Below, piece after piece: positions 24,063 through 34,989 of a stretch of DNA of 64,000 bases. Location of the stretch: assembly GCF_041734735.1 (NCBI RefSeq), contig NC_134901.1:15765802-15829801 (forward strand), read 5' to 3'. The translations under genes were made by a program, and so were the position numbers. This DNA comes from Babylonia areolata. Its lineage: Eukaryota > Mollusca > Gastropoda > Neogastropoda > Buccinidae. The stretch's first letter is position 1; each line of letters opens with the position of its first letter. The notes under the pieces are model-generated. The model did not search any database and was not told the DNA's origin. It worked only from the letters and a program-made list of their open reading frames with translations.

Positions 24063-24196
24063 CAAGGTTTAACAAAGCGCGTTGGGTTTCGCTGCTGGTC
24101 AGACATCTGCTTGGCAGATGTGGTGTAGCGTATGTGGATTTGTCCGAACGCAGTGACGCCTCCTTGAGCTACTGGTACTAATACTGGTACTGTTTT
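24063..24196 (+). mobile_element. Short SINE-like element, family C, copy 1
   Basis: Four copies of an about 105-bp core occur in the window. Here it runs CTCAAGGTTTAACAAAGCGC, GCTGGTCAGACATCTGC, GGTGTAGCGTATGTGGATT, GTCCGAACGCAGTGACGCC, CTTGAGCTACTGG, then a TACTG/ACTAAT-type tail. The core includes CATCTGC-ttg-GCAGATG, a perfect 7-bp hairpin. The widespread conserved central SINE domain of molluscs (Nin-DC type) is my best guess from memory. No tRNA head is attached in this copy. Confidence 0.7.
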
Positions 24197-24419
24197 AACT
24201 CGAGAGACTGCTTTGTCACAAAGTTGAAACAAAATCACCGTTCTTTCTTGCTGCTTGTTCATTGACATTCTTGTGTGCGGCTCGTGTATATGAAAAGTGC
24301 ATGTGAGACTCAGGAGAGTCCGAGGAGACATCTGCAGCTTCCATGGGAAAAGGGACTGTGTTCGTCCGTGAATAATTGCATAGTTCTATCTGGTCTTTTT
24401 TTTTTTCGTCTGGTACTGT
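24197..24419. other. Unremarkable intergenic sequence
   Basis: Nothing recognised between family C and repeat D. Confidence 0.5.
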
Positions 24420-24620
24420 TGCTGTGTATACATACCACAAGAAAGGAAAAAGTATGGGCAGACAGACCGGGAATTGGTCTGTCGTGTGTGCTTCTGGATT
24501 TGTCCATCTGTACTCGCCTCGGGTCTATTCAAATTAAGCATTCATGGGTCTAGACACTATCCCCTGAAAAGCAGAGCTTACTCTATGTGTGAATGCGTTT
24601 AAGCCTTTGCGCATATGACG
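24420..24620 (+). repeat. Dispersed repeat D, copy 2
   Basis: Aligns with 7868-8052: CTTCTGGATTTGTCC, CATGGGTCTAGACACTAT, AGAGCTTACTC, GTGAATGCGTTTAAGCC and TTTGCGCATATGACG. It is diverged and non-coding. One further copy elsewhere would define the family. Confidence 0.65.
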
Positions 24621-24930
24621 ATTAAAAAAAGAACCCCACGCCCCCCATCCCTCCCTTTCATGCGCCGAGGACTTGCTATATGTCAGCAGGAATTTTAAAG
24701 GTTTGGTATATCTGTTATTTTGAGTATTATTCTCAGGTTTCTTTTTTTCTCCATCTGGTGAAAAAGAATAATGGTATGATCCATACAGGAATGCCCTAGT
24801 TTCGAGTGCATGAGTGTGTGACTGTACTTGCGTCAAATCGTCTTTTCCAGGTGTTTTCCACCAGATTTCCCTGGGTCGATGTAGACTAGTCTTTTCAGCG
24901 CCGCTATGGCCATGTGTTGTCGCCAGGGTT
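24621..24930. other. Unremarkable intergenic sequence
   Basis: No feature recognised immediately left of the MITE-like element. Confidence 0.6.
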
Positions 24931-25162
24931 TTAACTCTCTCCATTCGAACGGCGAAAGAGACGACGTTAACAGTGTTTCACCCCAATTACCATCATCAAA
25001 ATATTGCAAGCGGAACGCTCTTATACTGAAGAGGTGAATGTTGACAAAGAATACCACAATTCTGACGACGGAAGCTGAAGGTTGGGTCATTCAGACACCC
25101 ACTGGACATCCGAGGGGTCTGTGTAGAGGAGAAGAGAGGACTGGCCGTACTGAGTGATTTAA
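24931..25162 (+). mobile_element. TTAA-bounded MITE-like element, copy 2
   Basis: 232 bp including a TTAA at each end (24931-24934 and 25159-25162). The left end reads TTAACTCTCTCCATTCG. The right end, reverse-complemented, reads TTAAATCACTCAGTACGG, giving imperfect terminal inverted repeats. It is about 95% identical by eye to 2163-2391. There is no transposase frame. Plausibly moved in trans by a piggyBac-type transposase. Confidence 0.7.
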
Positions 25163-25424
25163 GGAGCAGTGATGAATAAATAAATAAATGGGGGAAAAAA
25201 TGGTCTGAAGTGAACGAAGGCTGGTGGTAGAGTCGTATTACTAGAGGTGGGCGTGTTCCACTCGAGGAAGAGAACGCGATGAATTGCGTGGGCAGACTGG
25301 ATACTGTTTTGTTTTGGGTTTTTTTTTAATTTTTTTTTTTTTTTTGTTGTTGTTGTTGTTTTTTTGTTTTGCTGTTTTGGTTTTTTTTCTTTTGTTCGCT
25401 TGCTCTTTCTTGTCCTTGTTGTCC
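25163..25424. other. Intergenic sequence with poly-T/TTG runs
   Basis: T-rich stretch with TTG repeats at 25310-25395. Otherwise nothing recognised. Confidence 0.6.
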
Positions 25425-25910
25425 TACTTCTGACTCTGAAGTGGAGGCAAACTGGTCGGTGTTGGACGTGATCGCGTGCGAACACAGAACCTCAGTTGCC
25501 TGTCTATCTGCCTGTCTCTTTCCTCGCTCCCTTTCTCCCTCCCTTTCTCTCCCCCCTCCCTCCAACCTCACTCTCCCACCGTTCCTTCCTCCCCCCCCCT
25601 TCCACTTCTCTGTCTCTCGCTCTCTCTCTCGCTCTGTCTCTCTCTCTCGCTCTGTCTGTCTCTCTCGCTCTCTCTGTCTCTCTCGCTCTCTGTCTGTCTC
25701 TCGCTCTGTCTGTCTGTCTGTCTCTCGCTCTCCATTCCCGTCCACCGTTTCTTTCTTTCCCTCTGTCTCCCTCATCTTATGTTTCTCTCTCCCTCTGTCC
25801 CTATATCCTTACCACCACCACCGCCCCTCTCTCTCTCCCTCCTCCCTTCCACCCCTACTCTGTCTCTTCACCCTTTTTCTGTTACTGCTTGTATTTCAAA
25901 CTTCTTAACT
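25425..25910 (+). repeat. Duplicated module M4 with long pyrimidine tract
   Basis: 25425-25520 aligns with module M3 at 8655-8770 (TGAAGTGGA; GCGTGCGAACACAGAACCTC). A 380-bp pyrimidine array then follows, dominated by CTCGCTCTCTGTCTGTCT-type units. The three long open frames here are Ser/Leu repeat translations. Confidence 0.7.
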
Positions 25911-26469
25911 CGCTGTCTCTTTTTTTCACAGCCTATCCATGTTCATAACATTGAAGACAAACGGACGTGATTGCGAAATCAGGATGTGTCAACGGCACCA
26001 TTTATTTTCTCACTCTCTCAAGAGAATGAGAAAGAGGGAATATGTGTGTGCGTGTGAGAGAAGAGAAGAGAGAGAGGGAGGAAGGAGTGTGTGTGTCTGC
26101 GCGCGCTGCACGCGATTTGTGAAGTAAATATCTATTCATAACAAAATAGCGCTCTCTCCCTCTCTCTCTCTCTCTCCCTCTCTCTCTCTCTACCCCTCTC
26201 CCCCTTTCTCTCCCCCCCTCTCTCTCTCTCCGTCCTGTTTCCCTGCCTCCCTCCCTACCTCTTTCTGTCATCGACTTTCACTGTCATTCCTTAATATTTA
26301 CTTTTTCATAGGACGCAAGATTCGTGCAACATTCGTCCTTCTGCCTGCCAACCTGCCTACCTGTCTGTCTGTCTGTCTGTCCATCCATCTGCACTCGAAC
26401 GTTCTATTCGCCAACATTTCTGGACCAATCAGACTCAAATGGGTGGGTGGGTTTGTTTTTTTTCCCTCG
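25911..26469. repeat. Intergenic sequence with CT and TCTG tracts
   Basis: CT-rich at 26150-26235, TCTG tetranucleotide repeat at 26361-26385, GA-rich at 26053-26085. No gene recognised. Confidence 0.7.
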
Positions 26470-26600
26470 ATGGTTTAAGGCTGAATTGAGGTTAATGAGA
26501 AGTGGCAGCTGTCGAAAAGGATCGGGTGATGAAGCCATCGATTGCTGGGTGGAAAAGAGTTCATTGACCTTCAAGTGAACTGTGGAGTTTGAAGGTCAGG
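26470..26600 (+). repeat. Possible third copy of the M5/M6 module
   Basis: GATGAAGCCATCGATTGCTG with GGTGGAAAAG resembles the CCATCGATCA and GGTGATG region of modules M5 (17100-17130) and M6 (20890-20915). The match is short and could be chance. Confidence 0.3.
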
Positions 26601-26851
26601 GTCATGGGGAATTGGGAGATTTGATATTATTGAATTGTTTTATTTGCGTTAACGTTTTAAAGGCTTGTTTTTTGGGGGGTTTTTGTTGTTGTTTTTTTTA
26701 TCCGGGATGCACTTCTTTTTCTTCCCGGTGAACTTCGGGCAATGTTGCAGGGTCATGTTTTTTGTTTTGTTTTGAAGATGATTATTAATTTATGTCTCAG
26801 CTGCTTGTCGCCATTTTCCACTGTGACATAGAAGGAGGTTGTACGCACCTC

Positions 26852-26903
<52 letters not shown>

Positions 26904-26984
26904 TACCTTTAATCGTTTTCTCAAATTCCTTTAACCTTGATAGCATATGGCGTGGACACCTTTTTATTGTTGAAGGATTCTTCT
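26601..26984. other. Intergenic sequence with (GT)n
   Basis: (GT)n of about 24 units at 26855-26902. T-rich near 26669-26700. Confidence 0.75.
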
Positions 26985-27362
26985 TCTTCCTCGTTCATGG
27001 GCTGCAACTCTCACGTTCACTCGTATGTACACGAGTAAGGTTTATCGTGTGTGACCGTTTTTACCCCGCCATGTAGGCAGCCATACTCCGCTTTCGGGGA
27101 TAAGCACGCTGGGTATGTTATTGTTTCCATAAGCCATTGAACGCTAACATGGATTACAGGATCTTTAACGTGCGCATTAATTTTAATCTTCTGCTTGGGA
27201 ATACACACGAAGGGGGTTCAGCACAAGCAGGTCTGCACATATGTTGACCTGGGAGATCGGAAAAATCTCCACCCTTTACCCACCAGGCACCGTTACCGAG
27301 TTTCGAACCCGGGACCCTCAGATTATAAGTCCAGCGCTTTAAGCACTCGGCTATTTCGGTCG
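26985..27362 (-). mobile_element. tRNA-headed SINE, family A, copy 3 (short-tail form)
   Basis: Minus-strand copy. The head at about 27285-27362 has TAGCCGAGTGCTTAAAGCG and GGGTTCGAAACTC, with the core holding GGTAAAGGGTGGAGA and CTGCCTACATGGCGGGG. It ends in GAGAGTTGCAGCCCATGAA and a GAAGAA tail. Its 5' (head) end directly abuts the 30-copy minisatellite, so the SINE or its target marks that boundary. Confidence 0.85.
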
Positions 27363-28740
27363 TTGTTGAAAGATTAATGTCCTACACGGCAGCATGTTCA
27401 TTTCGTTGGACGTTGAAGGATTGATGTCCTACACGGCAGCATGCTCTTTCGTATGACTTTGAAGGATTGATGTCCTACACGGCAGCATGCTCTTTCGTAG
27501 GACTTTGAAGGATTGATGTCCTACACGGCAGCGTGTTCATTTCGTAGGACGTTGAAGGATTGATGTCCTACACGGCAGCATGTTCATTTCGTTGGACGTT
27601 GAAGGATTGATGTCCTACACGGCAGCGTGTTCATTTCGTTGGACGTTGAAGGATTGATGTCCTACACAGCAGCATGTTCATTTCGTAAGACGTTGAAGGA
27701 TTGATGTCCTACACCGCAGCGTGTTCATTTCGTAGGACGTTGAAGGATTGATGTCCTTCACGGCAGCGTGTTCATTTCGTAGGACGTTGAAGGATTGATG
27801 TCCTACACGGCAGCATGCTCTTTCGTAGGACTTTGAAGGATTGATGTCCTACAGGGCAGCATGCTCTTTCGTAGGACTTTGAAAGATTGATGTCCTACAG
27901 GGCAGCATGCTCTTTCGTAGGACTTTGAAGGATTGATGTCCTACACCGCAGCGTGTTCATTTCATTGGACGTTGAAGGATTGATGTCCTACACGGCAGCA
28001 TGCTCTTTCGTAGGACGTAGAAGGATTGATGTCCTACACGGCAGCATGCTCTTTCGTAGGACTTTGAAGGATTGATGTCCTACACCGCAGCGTGTTCATT
28101 TCGTAGGACGTAGAAGGATTGATGTCCTACACGGCAGCATGCTCTTTCGTAGGACGTAGAAGGATTGATGTCCTACACGGCAGCATGTTCATTTCGTAGG
28201 AGGTTGAAGGATTGATGTCCTACAGGGCAGCGTGTTCATTTCGTAGGACGTTGAAGGATTGATGTCCTACAGGGCAGCATGCTCTTTCGTAGGACTTTGA
28301 AAGATTGATGTCCTACAGGGCAGCGTGTTCATTTCGTAGGACGTTGAAGGATTGATGTCCTACACGGCAGCATGTTCATTTCGTAGGACGTTGAAGGACT
28401 GATGTCCTACACGGCAGCATGCTCATTTCTTAGATTGATGTCCTATACGGCAACATGTTCATTTCGTAGGGCTTTGAAGGATTATCCTACACGGCAGCAT
28501 GCTCTTTCGTAGGACGTTTAAGGATTGATGTCCTACACGGCAGCATGCTCTTTCGTAGGACGTTGAAGGATTGATGTCCTACACGGCAGCATGCTCTTTC
28601 GTAGGACGTTGAAGGATTGATGTCCTACACGGCAGCATGCTCTTTCGTAGGATGTTGAAGGATTGATGTCCTACACGGCAGCGGGTTCATTTCGTTGGAC
28701 GTTGAAGGATTGAAGTCCTACGAAAAGAGCATGCTGCCAT
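27363..28740 (+). repeat. 46/47-bp minisatellite, 30 copies, inverted last unit
   Basis: Thirty copies of a unit running GTAGGACGTTGAAGGATTGA, TGTCCTACACGGCAGC, then either ATGTTCATTTC (47-bp form) or ATGCTCTTTC (46-bp form). GTAGGAC and GTCCTAC are a perfect 7-bp inverted repeat 14 bp apart inside every unit, so each can form a hairpin. Both length forms are interspersed. Blocks such as copies 11-13 and 20-22 share the rare variants GAAAGATTG and CTACAGGGC, indicating multi-unit duplication. At 28711-28738 the sequence continues as the reverse complement of the unit and then stops. The unit length and internal stops exclude coding. Confidence 0.97.
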
Positions 28741-28887
28741 GTCATGTTTTTTAATTGTATCAGAAGGGAAGAGGGTGCAAACGGAGTGAGCAAGTTGCTG
28801 AAATTGGGTCGAGTTCTGCAGGCAGTCTCTAAGCTGCGCTTCAAGTCACTCATCTTTTTTTCTTTCTTTTTATTATTATTATTATTA

Positions 28888-28972
<85 letters not shown>

Positions 28973-29236
28973 CAAGTTTCAAGCAGTCCATAGGGCACTT
29001 GCAGATATATTTCTTCTTCTTTCTCCCCCTCTTTCTCCTCTCTTCCTCTACTTTATGTGTCACATCTTCATTGTCCGAGAGTTTTTTTCTCTCTCGTTAT
29101 TTCTTTCTTTCGTTCTTTCCTTCCCTTTCCTTTTTTACATTTCTTATATCTTTTGTTTTGCCTCTCGGTCTCCACATCATTTTTTACCGTTTGTACTCTG
29201 TCTCTCTCTCCCTCTCTCGCTCTCTCTCTCTCTCTC
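28741..29236. repeat. (GT)n(GC-GT)n microsatellites and pyrimidine tract
   Basis: ATT triplets at 28870-28887, (GT)n at 28889-28912, GTGC units to 28932, and (GT)n to 28970. Pyrimidine-rich from 29005 to 29236. Confidence 0.9.
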
Positions 29237-29300
29237 TGTATAAGGCCGATGTACAATAAACAGTTCAGTGTTTCTCTCTCTCTCTCTCTCTGGATTTGAC
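29237..29300 (+). other. Possible LINE 3' tail then (CT)n
   Basis: GTATAAGGCCGATGTACAAT followed by AAACAGTTCAGTG. The GGCCGATGTACAATA core recurs at 56622-56640, also next to microsatellites, which suggests a common LINE/SINE 3' tail. Too short to classify. Confidence 0.35.
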
Positions 29301-29770
29301 GCTTTGAATCGCCCAGTTGTCTGGAATCGCTTTGGGGCTCTATGGATGACGTTTCTGTGAACGCCAAAATGTCCGCTGAGGTCATCTTGTTTTTGTGGGT
29401 TTTTTTTCTCTCTCCTGACGTTTGCCCGCATGTACATATTGGTGGGGGTTTTTTTGTTGTTTTTTTCACTTTTCTTTCCCAGTGTGTCATAAGTATTGAT
29501 CAACCGTGCACTGGTTTTGGCGAGCTGTAAAAAAAGTTTTATGGACAAAAATCTGTGAAAACTTTTGATATTACGTACATGTGTTTGAGGTTTGGGTTTC
29601 TCTGGTGTGTGCCACGCTGCTGGTTGAAGACTGCCATACTGGTAAGCCAAACATCATCGACACCGCAAAATGAGTGGGTGTCGGTGACAGCGCGACAGTG
29701 TGTGTCACTGGTGATCATGATTCTTCAAAGCCTGAAGTTAATGAAGGCGATCCGCTGTACTCGACAAAGG
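29301..29770. other. Unremarkable intergenic sequence
   Basis: No feature recognised; G/T-rich near 29395-29470. Confidence 0.6.
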
Positions 29771-29920
29771 GGAGATTGTCTGTTTGCATGTCTGTCTGTC
29801 TGTCTGTCTCTCTGTTTGTCTCCGCTCCTTCCATTCTCTCATTTCATCCTTACTCCCCCCCTCCCCCACTCCTCGTCTTTTCCCTGTTCTCCTTTCTCTC
29901 CCTGCCCCTCCTCCCTCTCT

Positions 29921-29967
<47 letters not shown>

Positions 29968-30059
29968 CTTCTGTCTCTGTCTGTCTGTCTGTCTGTCTGT
30001 CTCTGTCTGTCTGTCTGTCTGTCTCTCACTCTCACACACACGCGCGCACGCACGCACGC

Positions 30060-30111
<52 letters not shown>

Positions 30112-30112
30112 T
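29771..30112 (+). repeat. TCTG, (CT)n and (CA)n compound microsatellites
   Basis: TCTG repeats near 29791-29822, pyrimidine-rich sequence, (CT)n at about 29929-29962, TCTG again to 30027, then CA/CG and pure (CA)n at 30066-30110. Plus-strand order CT then CA again. Long open frames are repeat translations. Confidence 0.95.
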
Positions 30113-31480
30113 GTGCGGGCGGCCAGGTGTGTCTTGACTACAGATGAATGAACACTTGTTTACATCATTTTCTGTTTCTTCACAAATTTATCCAAATAAA
30201 CATATATAGCCAGACACCATATGACAGGGGACGGGTGGACAATGGTAACGACGCGTTGTGTTGGACTGATTAACGTTGACGAAATAGAGGTAACAAAAAG
30301 GTGTGTGAGGAGGTGGGGGGGGGGAGAGAGAGAGATTGGATATCGCCAATTTGAGGTGTGGCGGGGGTTTGGGGCCAAACCGGAAGTGCTGTCATTTTTT
30401 TGTGGACTCCTTTTTGTGTGTGTGTAGGACATACATACATACATAGAGAGAGAGGGGGGGGGGGGGGACTGGGGTGAGGGGGAATAAAGCACTACAGATA
30501 ACATGTTAATGACAACAGCTGGGCCCTTAGCGGGTTCGCGTGTGGGTTCGACAAAGAGAGGTGCAGAGAAATACGTGGGCGTAAAGGGAAAGGAGGGAGA
30601 GAAAGAAAAGATAGACTGTATTAGTGGTGGATGCAGAGGCACATACAGACATATACACCCAGAGAGAGAGAGAGAGAGATTGAGAAGACTGGGGGGTATG
30701 TGTCACATATTCGTAGTCTGGGTGGGGGATGGGCTGAATCGAATTCCAGTTGAATCATTGAAATCGAACACATTTTCTTTCCGTTATGAACGACTGCACA
30801 CGAAAATGGAGGTCCCCGGGGATAAACCGTCTCTGTCTACTCTTTTAGTCTTCTCCTCGCCCTCTTTCTGCACAAAACTCGTTCTTGCGGCATCTTTACC
30901 GTACGCTAAAACCCTCTGGGAACTGGGCAGTCACATTTTGGTCATTGAAGCAGTTTTTTCTGTTGTTGTTTCTTTCTCTTCCCCGATCCCCCCAGCCCCC
31001 ACCCCCCTCCCCGCCCCACGTTTCTCGCTCATTTATCTTCAGGTAGGTTTGACGTGCAATTTCGTTGTTTTCCAGTTCAAGTTTCGTTAATATTACACCA
31101 TTTTGACTCGGTAAACACATGTTCATCGTGGGAAACTGGTTTTCCAGTTTTTGTTTGTTTTTACTTACTTTCGTTGCTTTTTTTTTTTGTTACTTTAGTC
31201 GGAAACTAGTATTCTTTTGATTTAAAAAAAAATCTGTTGCTTTTAATTGTTAGATTTCCCCCCTCTTTTTCTGTTGATTAGTCAGATTATTGCTTATGTA
31301 GTGCTTCTGTTTTCAGTGTTGTTAGCTACCGCTGTTGTTACTACGACTACTGCTACTACTTCTACCACCACTGCTACAATTGCTGTACTATAAATACACA
31401 GCAGTGCTTCATTAAATGCAGACTGACAGATCGTAGCCGCTTTAATACTATTTTTTTTCTTTTGGTCGGACGTTCTGCGT
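30113..31480. other. Intergenic sequence
   Basis: Short poly-G runs near 30318 and 30460, (GA)n at 30661-30679. The 195-codon plus-strand frame at 30503-31090 spans microsatellite remnants and has no recognised domain. ACTACTGCTACT triplets near 31338-31370. No gene is supported. Confidence 0.5.
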
Positions 31481-33369
31481 TTTTATCAGACCGCCTCTAA
31501 CCCTTCTCCCCTCTTCTCTCTCTCTCTCACTTTCCCTTAGGTCAAGGAGGAAGGGACCAGGCTGGTTTAATTTGTCACCGGCACGCTTTCTGTATGAATG
31601 AGCGAATGACGTGCTGAGAGCAACATCAGCGGCATGCATGTCTGGAAGTATTTATCGTCTGTTCGTCATTGAAGGAGACAGATTATTTCAGGGATGAAAG
31701 AGGCAGGTGGAGACAGTTCTGTTCCAGAAGTTAATCTGAACCGAAATGTGTATAGGGGGTCGAGAGAAGAAGAGGGAGGGGGCATGTTCCACGTTTTCTG
31801 GCCATGATATACTTAAGTAGCGTGTTATTATTGACGTTTGCGGTCAGTAGACTTGGTGCTGTTGTCCGCAAGAATGAGTACATAGCACTAACGGCTGATT
31901 GTGTGCCTTTGGGAAGAAATAAAAAGGCGACAACACGTGTTGGCTTGTGTAACGGTCAGACAAGAACTCGGCAGTAGGAGTAGGAAGTGGTCAGCACGGT
32001 GGGGTCTTGACTAATCTCTTTACCAACAGCACTTGCAGGCCAGGAAGAAAGAGCAGCTGGGTTTGAGCAACCACCCCCCTCTTGCTCCCCCACCCTCCGA
32101 TACCGCTCCCCAAATCCGGATTCCCCCCACCCCATTTCATTTTAATCTCCAGTCCAGTATACACCTGCGTTCGGCGCACGTCATACAACTCAGACACATT
32201 TAAATGACATATTTGTTTTCTGGTAAACGTTGCATGAGCACGTGGGTAATGTGGTCATTTGTGTTTGTCTGCCCAGCACGCACGCACACACGCACGCACG
32301 CACACACGCACACGCACACACACGGCTGTGCATGCACGTATACTGAAGTCAACCACGTGTACTTGTCACTAGTCAGGAATGAATGAGGAGTTATCTCCCG
32401 TCTGCAGTGTAACCGATTTTGTTGACAGTTCATGAATATGTAAATGGAGGAAAGAAATAGTAACCAGAGGTCTGATCTGACTGCTTCAAAATCCGTGTTT
32501 ATAATCAGAATGCAGAACATACTCTTAGATAAACCTTGTACATCTGTGGAAATAAAAAAAAATAAAGTGTGAATCGTACTCTTTGATGGAGCAAGGGAGC
32601 TAACTCGCGGCCCATGTTGGTCTTCTCTGGGAAATGTAACTGTGGTGAGTTGTCTTTCCAACGATCTCCTGGGACAATTTGTGCAACGTGTCTGAAGTTG
32701 GTTTCGTGTATTGGTTGGTAGTTCTGTCAGTGTGTCACAATGAAGAATTTTTAGTTTGTTCGTGGTCCAACTTGGCGGTACTCTGGTTAGTCCCATTTCT
32801 GAACGTGTATATTATGCTTAAAAAAAAAAAAAAAATCTACCTCCTTGAATTTAAACTGTACTCCAGCATTATACATGGTTTTGCTTCTGCAACTCGACTG
32901 TTTAGAATCGTTGTGGTATAGACAAAACACCGTGGTAAGGGATCCTTCTCTTATGATGTATCGGTGCAGGAGAAAAAGTGTCTGAAACTCTGCGATATTT
33001 TTTTAAGCTTGCATGAAAACCGATTTCTTTTCTAAAAATGATAATAGGATTCGCCTATAATGTCTGTAAATGCAGCGAATTATGTGTGAGTGTGTGTGTG
33101 AGAGAGGGAGAGAGAGAGTGTGTGTGTGTGTGCGCGCGCGCTCTTGTTTCCGCATGGATGTGCGTGGTATGTTGGTTTTTAGGGTTTTGATGTTGGTGGG
33201 TGTGAGGGACATGTTAAGTACTTTGGTAAATGAATGTGTGCTAATTTGATTGTGAAGGACGCGTAAAAATTTCTGGACTTACATTGTATGTTGACAGCGC
33301 CACCAACAAACACACAGAGGCAACGGAGACACGAACAAGAAACGATCAGTACCCACTGCAGGCAGCACA

Positions 33370-33370
<1 letters not shown>
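31481..33370. other. Intergenic sequence
   Basis: CA/CG-rich at 32277-32325, poly-A near 32820-32835, GT/GA-rich at 33083-33143. Open frames of up to 198 codons (minus, 32200-32796) have no domain and run through CA repeats. I see no gene or element. Confidence 0.5.

Positions 33371-33432
<62 letters not shown>
33371..33432 (+). repeat. (CA)n microsatellite
   Basis: About 30 pure CA units. Confidence 0.95.
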
Positions 33433-33571
33433 TAACTAATTAAAAATAATTATCACTGTTATGCATTAGGTTATGTTATCTGGGTACTATGAAAATGAAT
33501 CCACGCATATTTTCGAGAGGTGAGGCGCACTCTGGTTATGGAACTTTAATGTCATGTTTATATAACTTAAC

Positions 33572-33615
<44 letters not shown>

Positions 33616-33671
33616 CAAGCGCGCGCTCCGATCTGAAGACATGGGGTAAATAGAACATAGTTTTCTGAATT
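33433..33671. repeat. AT-rich sequence and (GT)n(GA)n
   Basis: (GT)n then (GA)n at 33573-33615, one of the few purine-type GA tracts on the plus strand in this window. Confidence 0.8.
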
Positions 33672-33779
33672 CTCAAGGAGGCGTCACTGCGTTCGGACAA
33701 ATCCATACACGCTACACCACATCTGTTGAGCAGATGCCTGACCAGCAGCATAACCCAACGCGCTTAGTCAGGCCTTGAG
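33672..33779 (-). mobile_element. SINE-like element, family C, copy 2
   Basis: Minus-strand core flanked by TCTCAAGGAGGCGTCACTGC on the left and AGTCAGGCCTTGAG on the right. CATCTG-ttgag-CAGATG keeps the hairpin. Copy 1 at 24063 is the plus-strand counterpart. Confidence 0.75.
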
Positions 33780-33824
33780 TGCATGCTTACATGTTTGTGT
33801 ACCTATGACAGGGGATTTCATTTT

Positions 33825-33899
33825 ACGTAATTTCGCCAGAGGACAACACTCTCGTTGCCATGGGTTCTTTTTCAGTGCGCCAAGTGCGTGCTGCACACG

Positions 33900-33930
<31 letters not shown>

Positions 33931-34055
33931 TAGACGCTCAGTTTGATTTTCCAGTCAAACTTCGGAGAAAGGGCGAGAGCGGGATTCGAACCCACACCCT
34001 CACGGACTCTGTGTATTGGCAGCTGAGCGTCTTAACCATTCTGCCACCTTCCTCC
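33825..34055 (-). mobile_element. SINE family B, copy 4 (3'-truncated, variant head)
   Basis: The minus-strand head at 33975-34055 reads GGTGGCAGAATGGTTAAGAC and GTGGGTTCGAATCCCGC, distinct from the heads of copies 1-3, joined to the family-B body (GATGAGACGATAAACCGAGG, GTGCAGCACGCACTTGGCGC). The distal GC-rich block and tail are missing. Confidence 0.75.
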
Positions 34056-34985
34056 ACCTTTCTGACACGACTCTTTTGTTTTAATTACAGTTTAATTACA
34101 TCAACATTACAGGAAAGAAAGATACGTTGGTAACAACCGTATTGACAAGGCACCAGAGCCAAACAACCACAAGAAAATTAAAGCAAAACAAAATAAATAA
34201 AATGGGCGGGGGAGAAGAAGAAGAAAAACAACAAAGTCCCAAAAGGAAGGAAGAAACAACACCGTACATTGAAATGTCATTGTGTACATGAAAGAATTAA
34301 CCTGTTCTTTTTTAAATTAATGTTCAGCAGAACGCACACACGTATAAGATAATTATCTGTTCGTTACAATGTACACAACCCATCTTGTCTTTCAAATTGG
34401 CTAGGATATATATACAATTACACAGGAGTATGGTTTGTTTTCTTTTTCTTTCTTTTCTTTTCCTTTCTTTCTTTCTTTCTTTTAATTTCTTCTGGTTCAA
34501 TTATTTCCTCGTAGTAACGCCAATCTGTCTGGAATTCTTGAGAATATATATTAATAAAAGCAATATAATTGTCCGTTTCATATCTGGTTTTTACATAAGT
34601 GATTGGATACATAAAATTGAGGTATTTCTTCTCTCGTTATGCATTTGTAGATACAGATTTTTTTTTTTAATGAGCAAAATGAAGTTTTATGTCTTTATCA
34701 GATTTAAAATGAAAATCGGTTGTTGTTTTTTTTATTTCCTACAATTATAATTGTCTCAATGAAAGGGAGAAAGATGAAATGTCTTTGCGTTTATTATTCA
34801 TTATGTGCTCCAACTGGTTCCAGAAAACAGTTGCATGTGTTCATCTCCAAAATAGATAATGGTGTCCCCCTAACTATGACAGGAAGTGCACCAGGTATCA
34901 GTTTTTACTCCAGTGTGTGGCAGAACAACATTGGTGGCGAGTATTTTGTGTATCAGTCTCATATGAAACCATTAAACTGAATTTT
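34056..34985. other. AT-rich sequence with unassigned open frames
   Basis: CTTT-rich tract at 34437-34485. A plus frame at 34720-34980 ends in GSAPGISFYSSVWQNN, and a minus frame at 34418-34612 contains TYVKTRYETDNYIAF. Both have protein-like composition but match nothing I recognise. They could be part of the LINE relic next door or chance. No gene call. Confidence 0.4.
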
Positions 34986-34989
34986 CCTC

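Noticed and set aside
25326-25970. Long Ser/Leu and Arg/Glu open frames
   Set aside because: They are translations of the pyrimidine array. The same applies to 3051-4670, 28744-29259 and 29555-30151.
27363-28740. CRISPR-like array
   Set aside because: Repeats are contiguous without unique spacers, and the context is animal nuclear DNA. It is a minisatellite.
30503-31090. 195-codon plus-strand frame
   Set aside because: Runs through (GA)n and C-rich sequence, with no motif and ordinary intergenic composition.
34720-34980. Plus-strand frame ending SFYSSVWQNNIGGEYF
   Set aside because: Composition is protein-like and an AG precedes it, but it is short, isolated and next to a LINE relic on the other strand. 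Not enough to call an exon.
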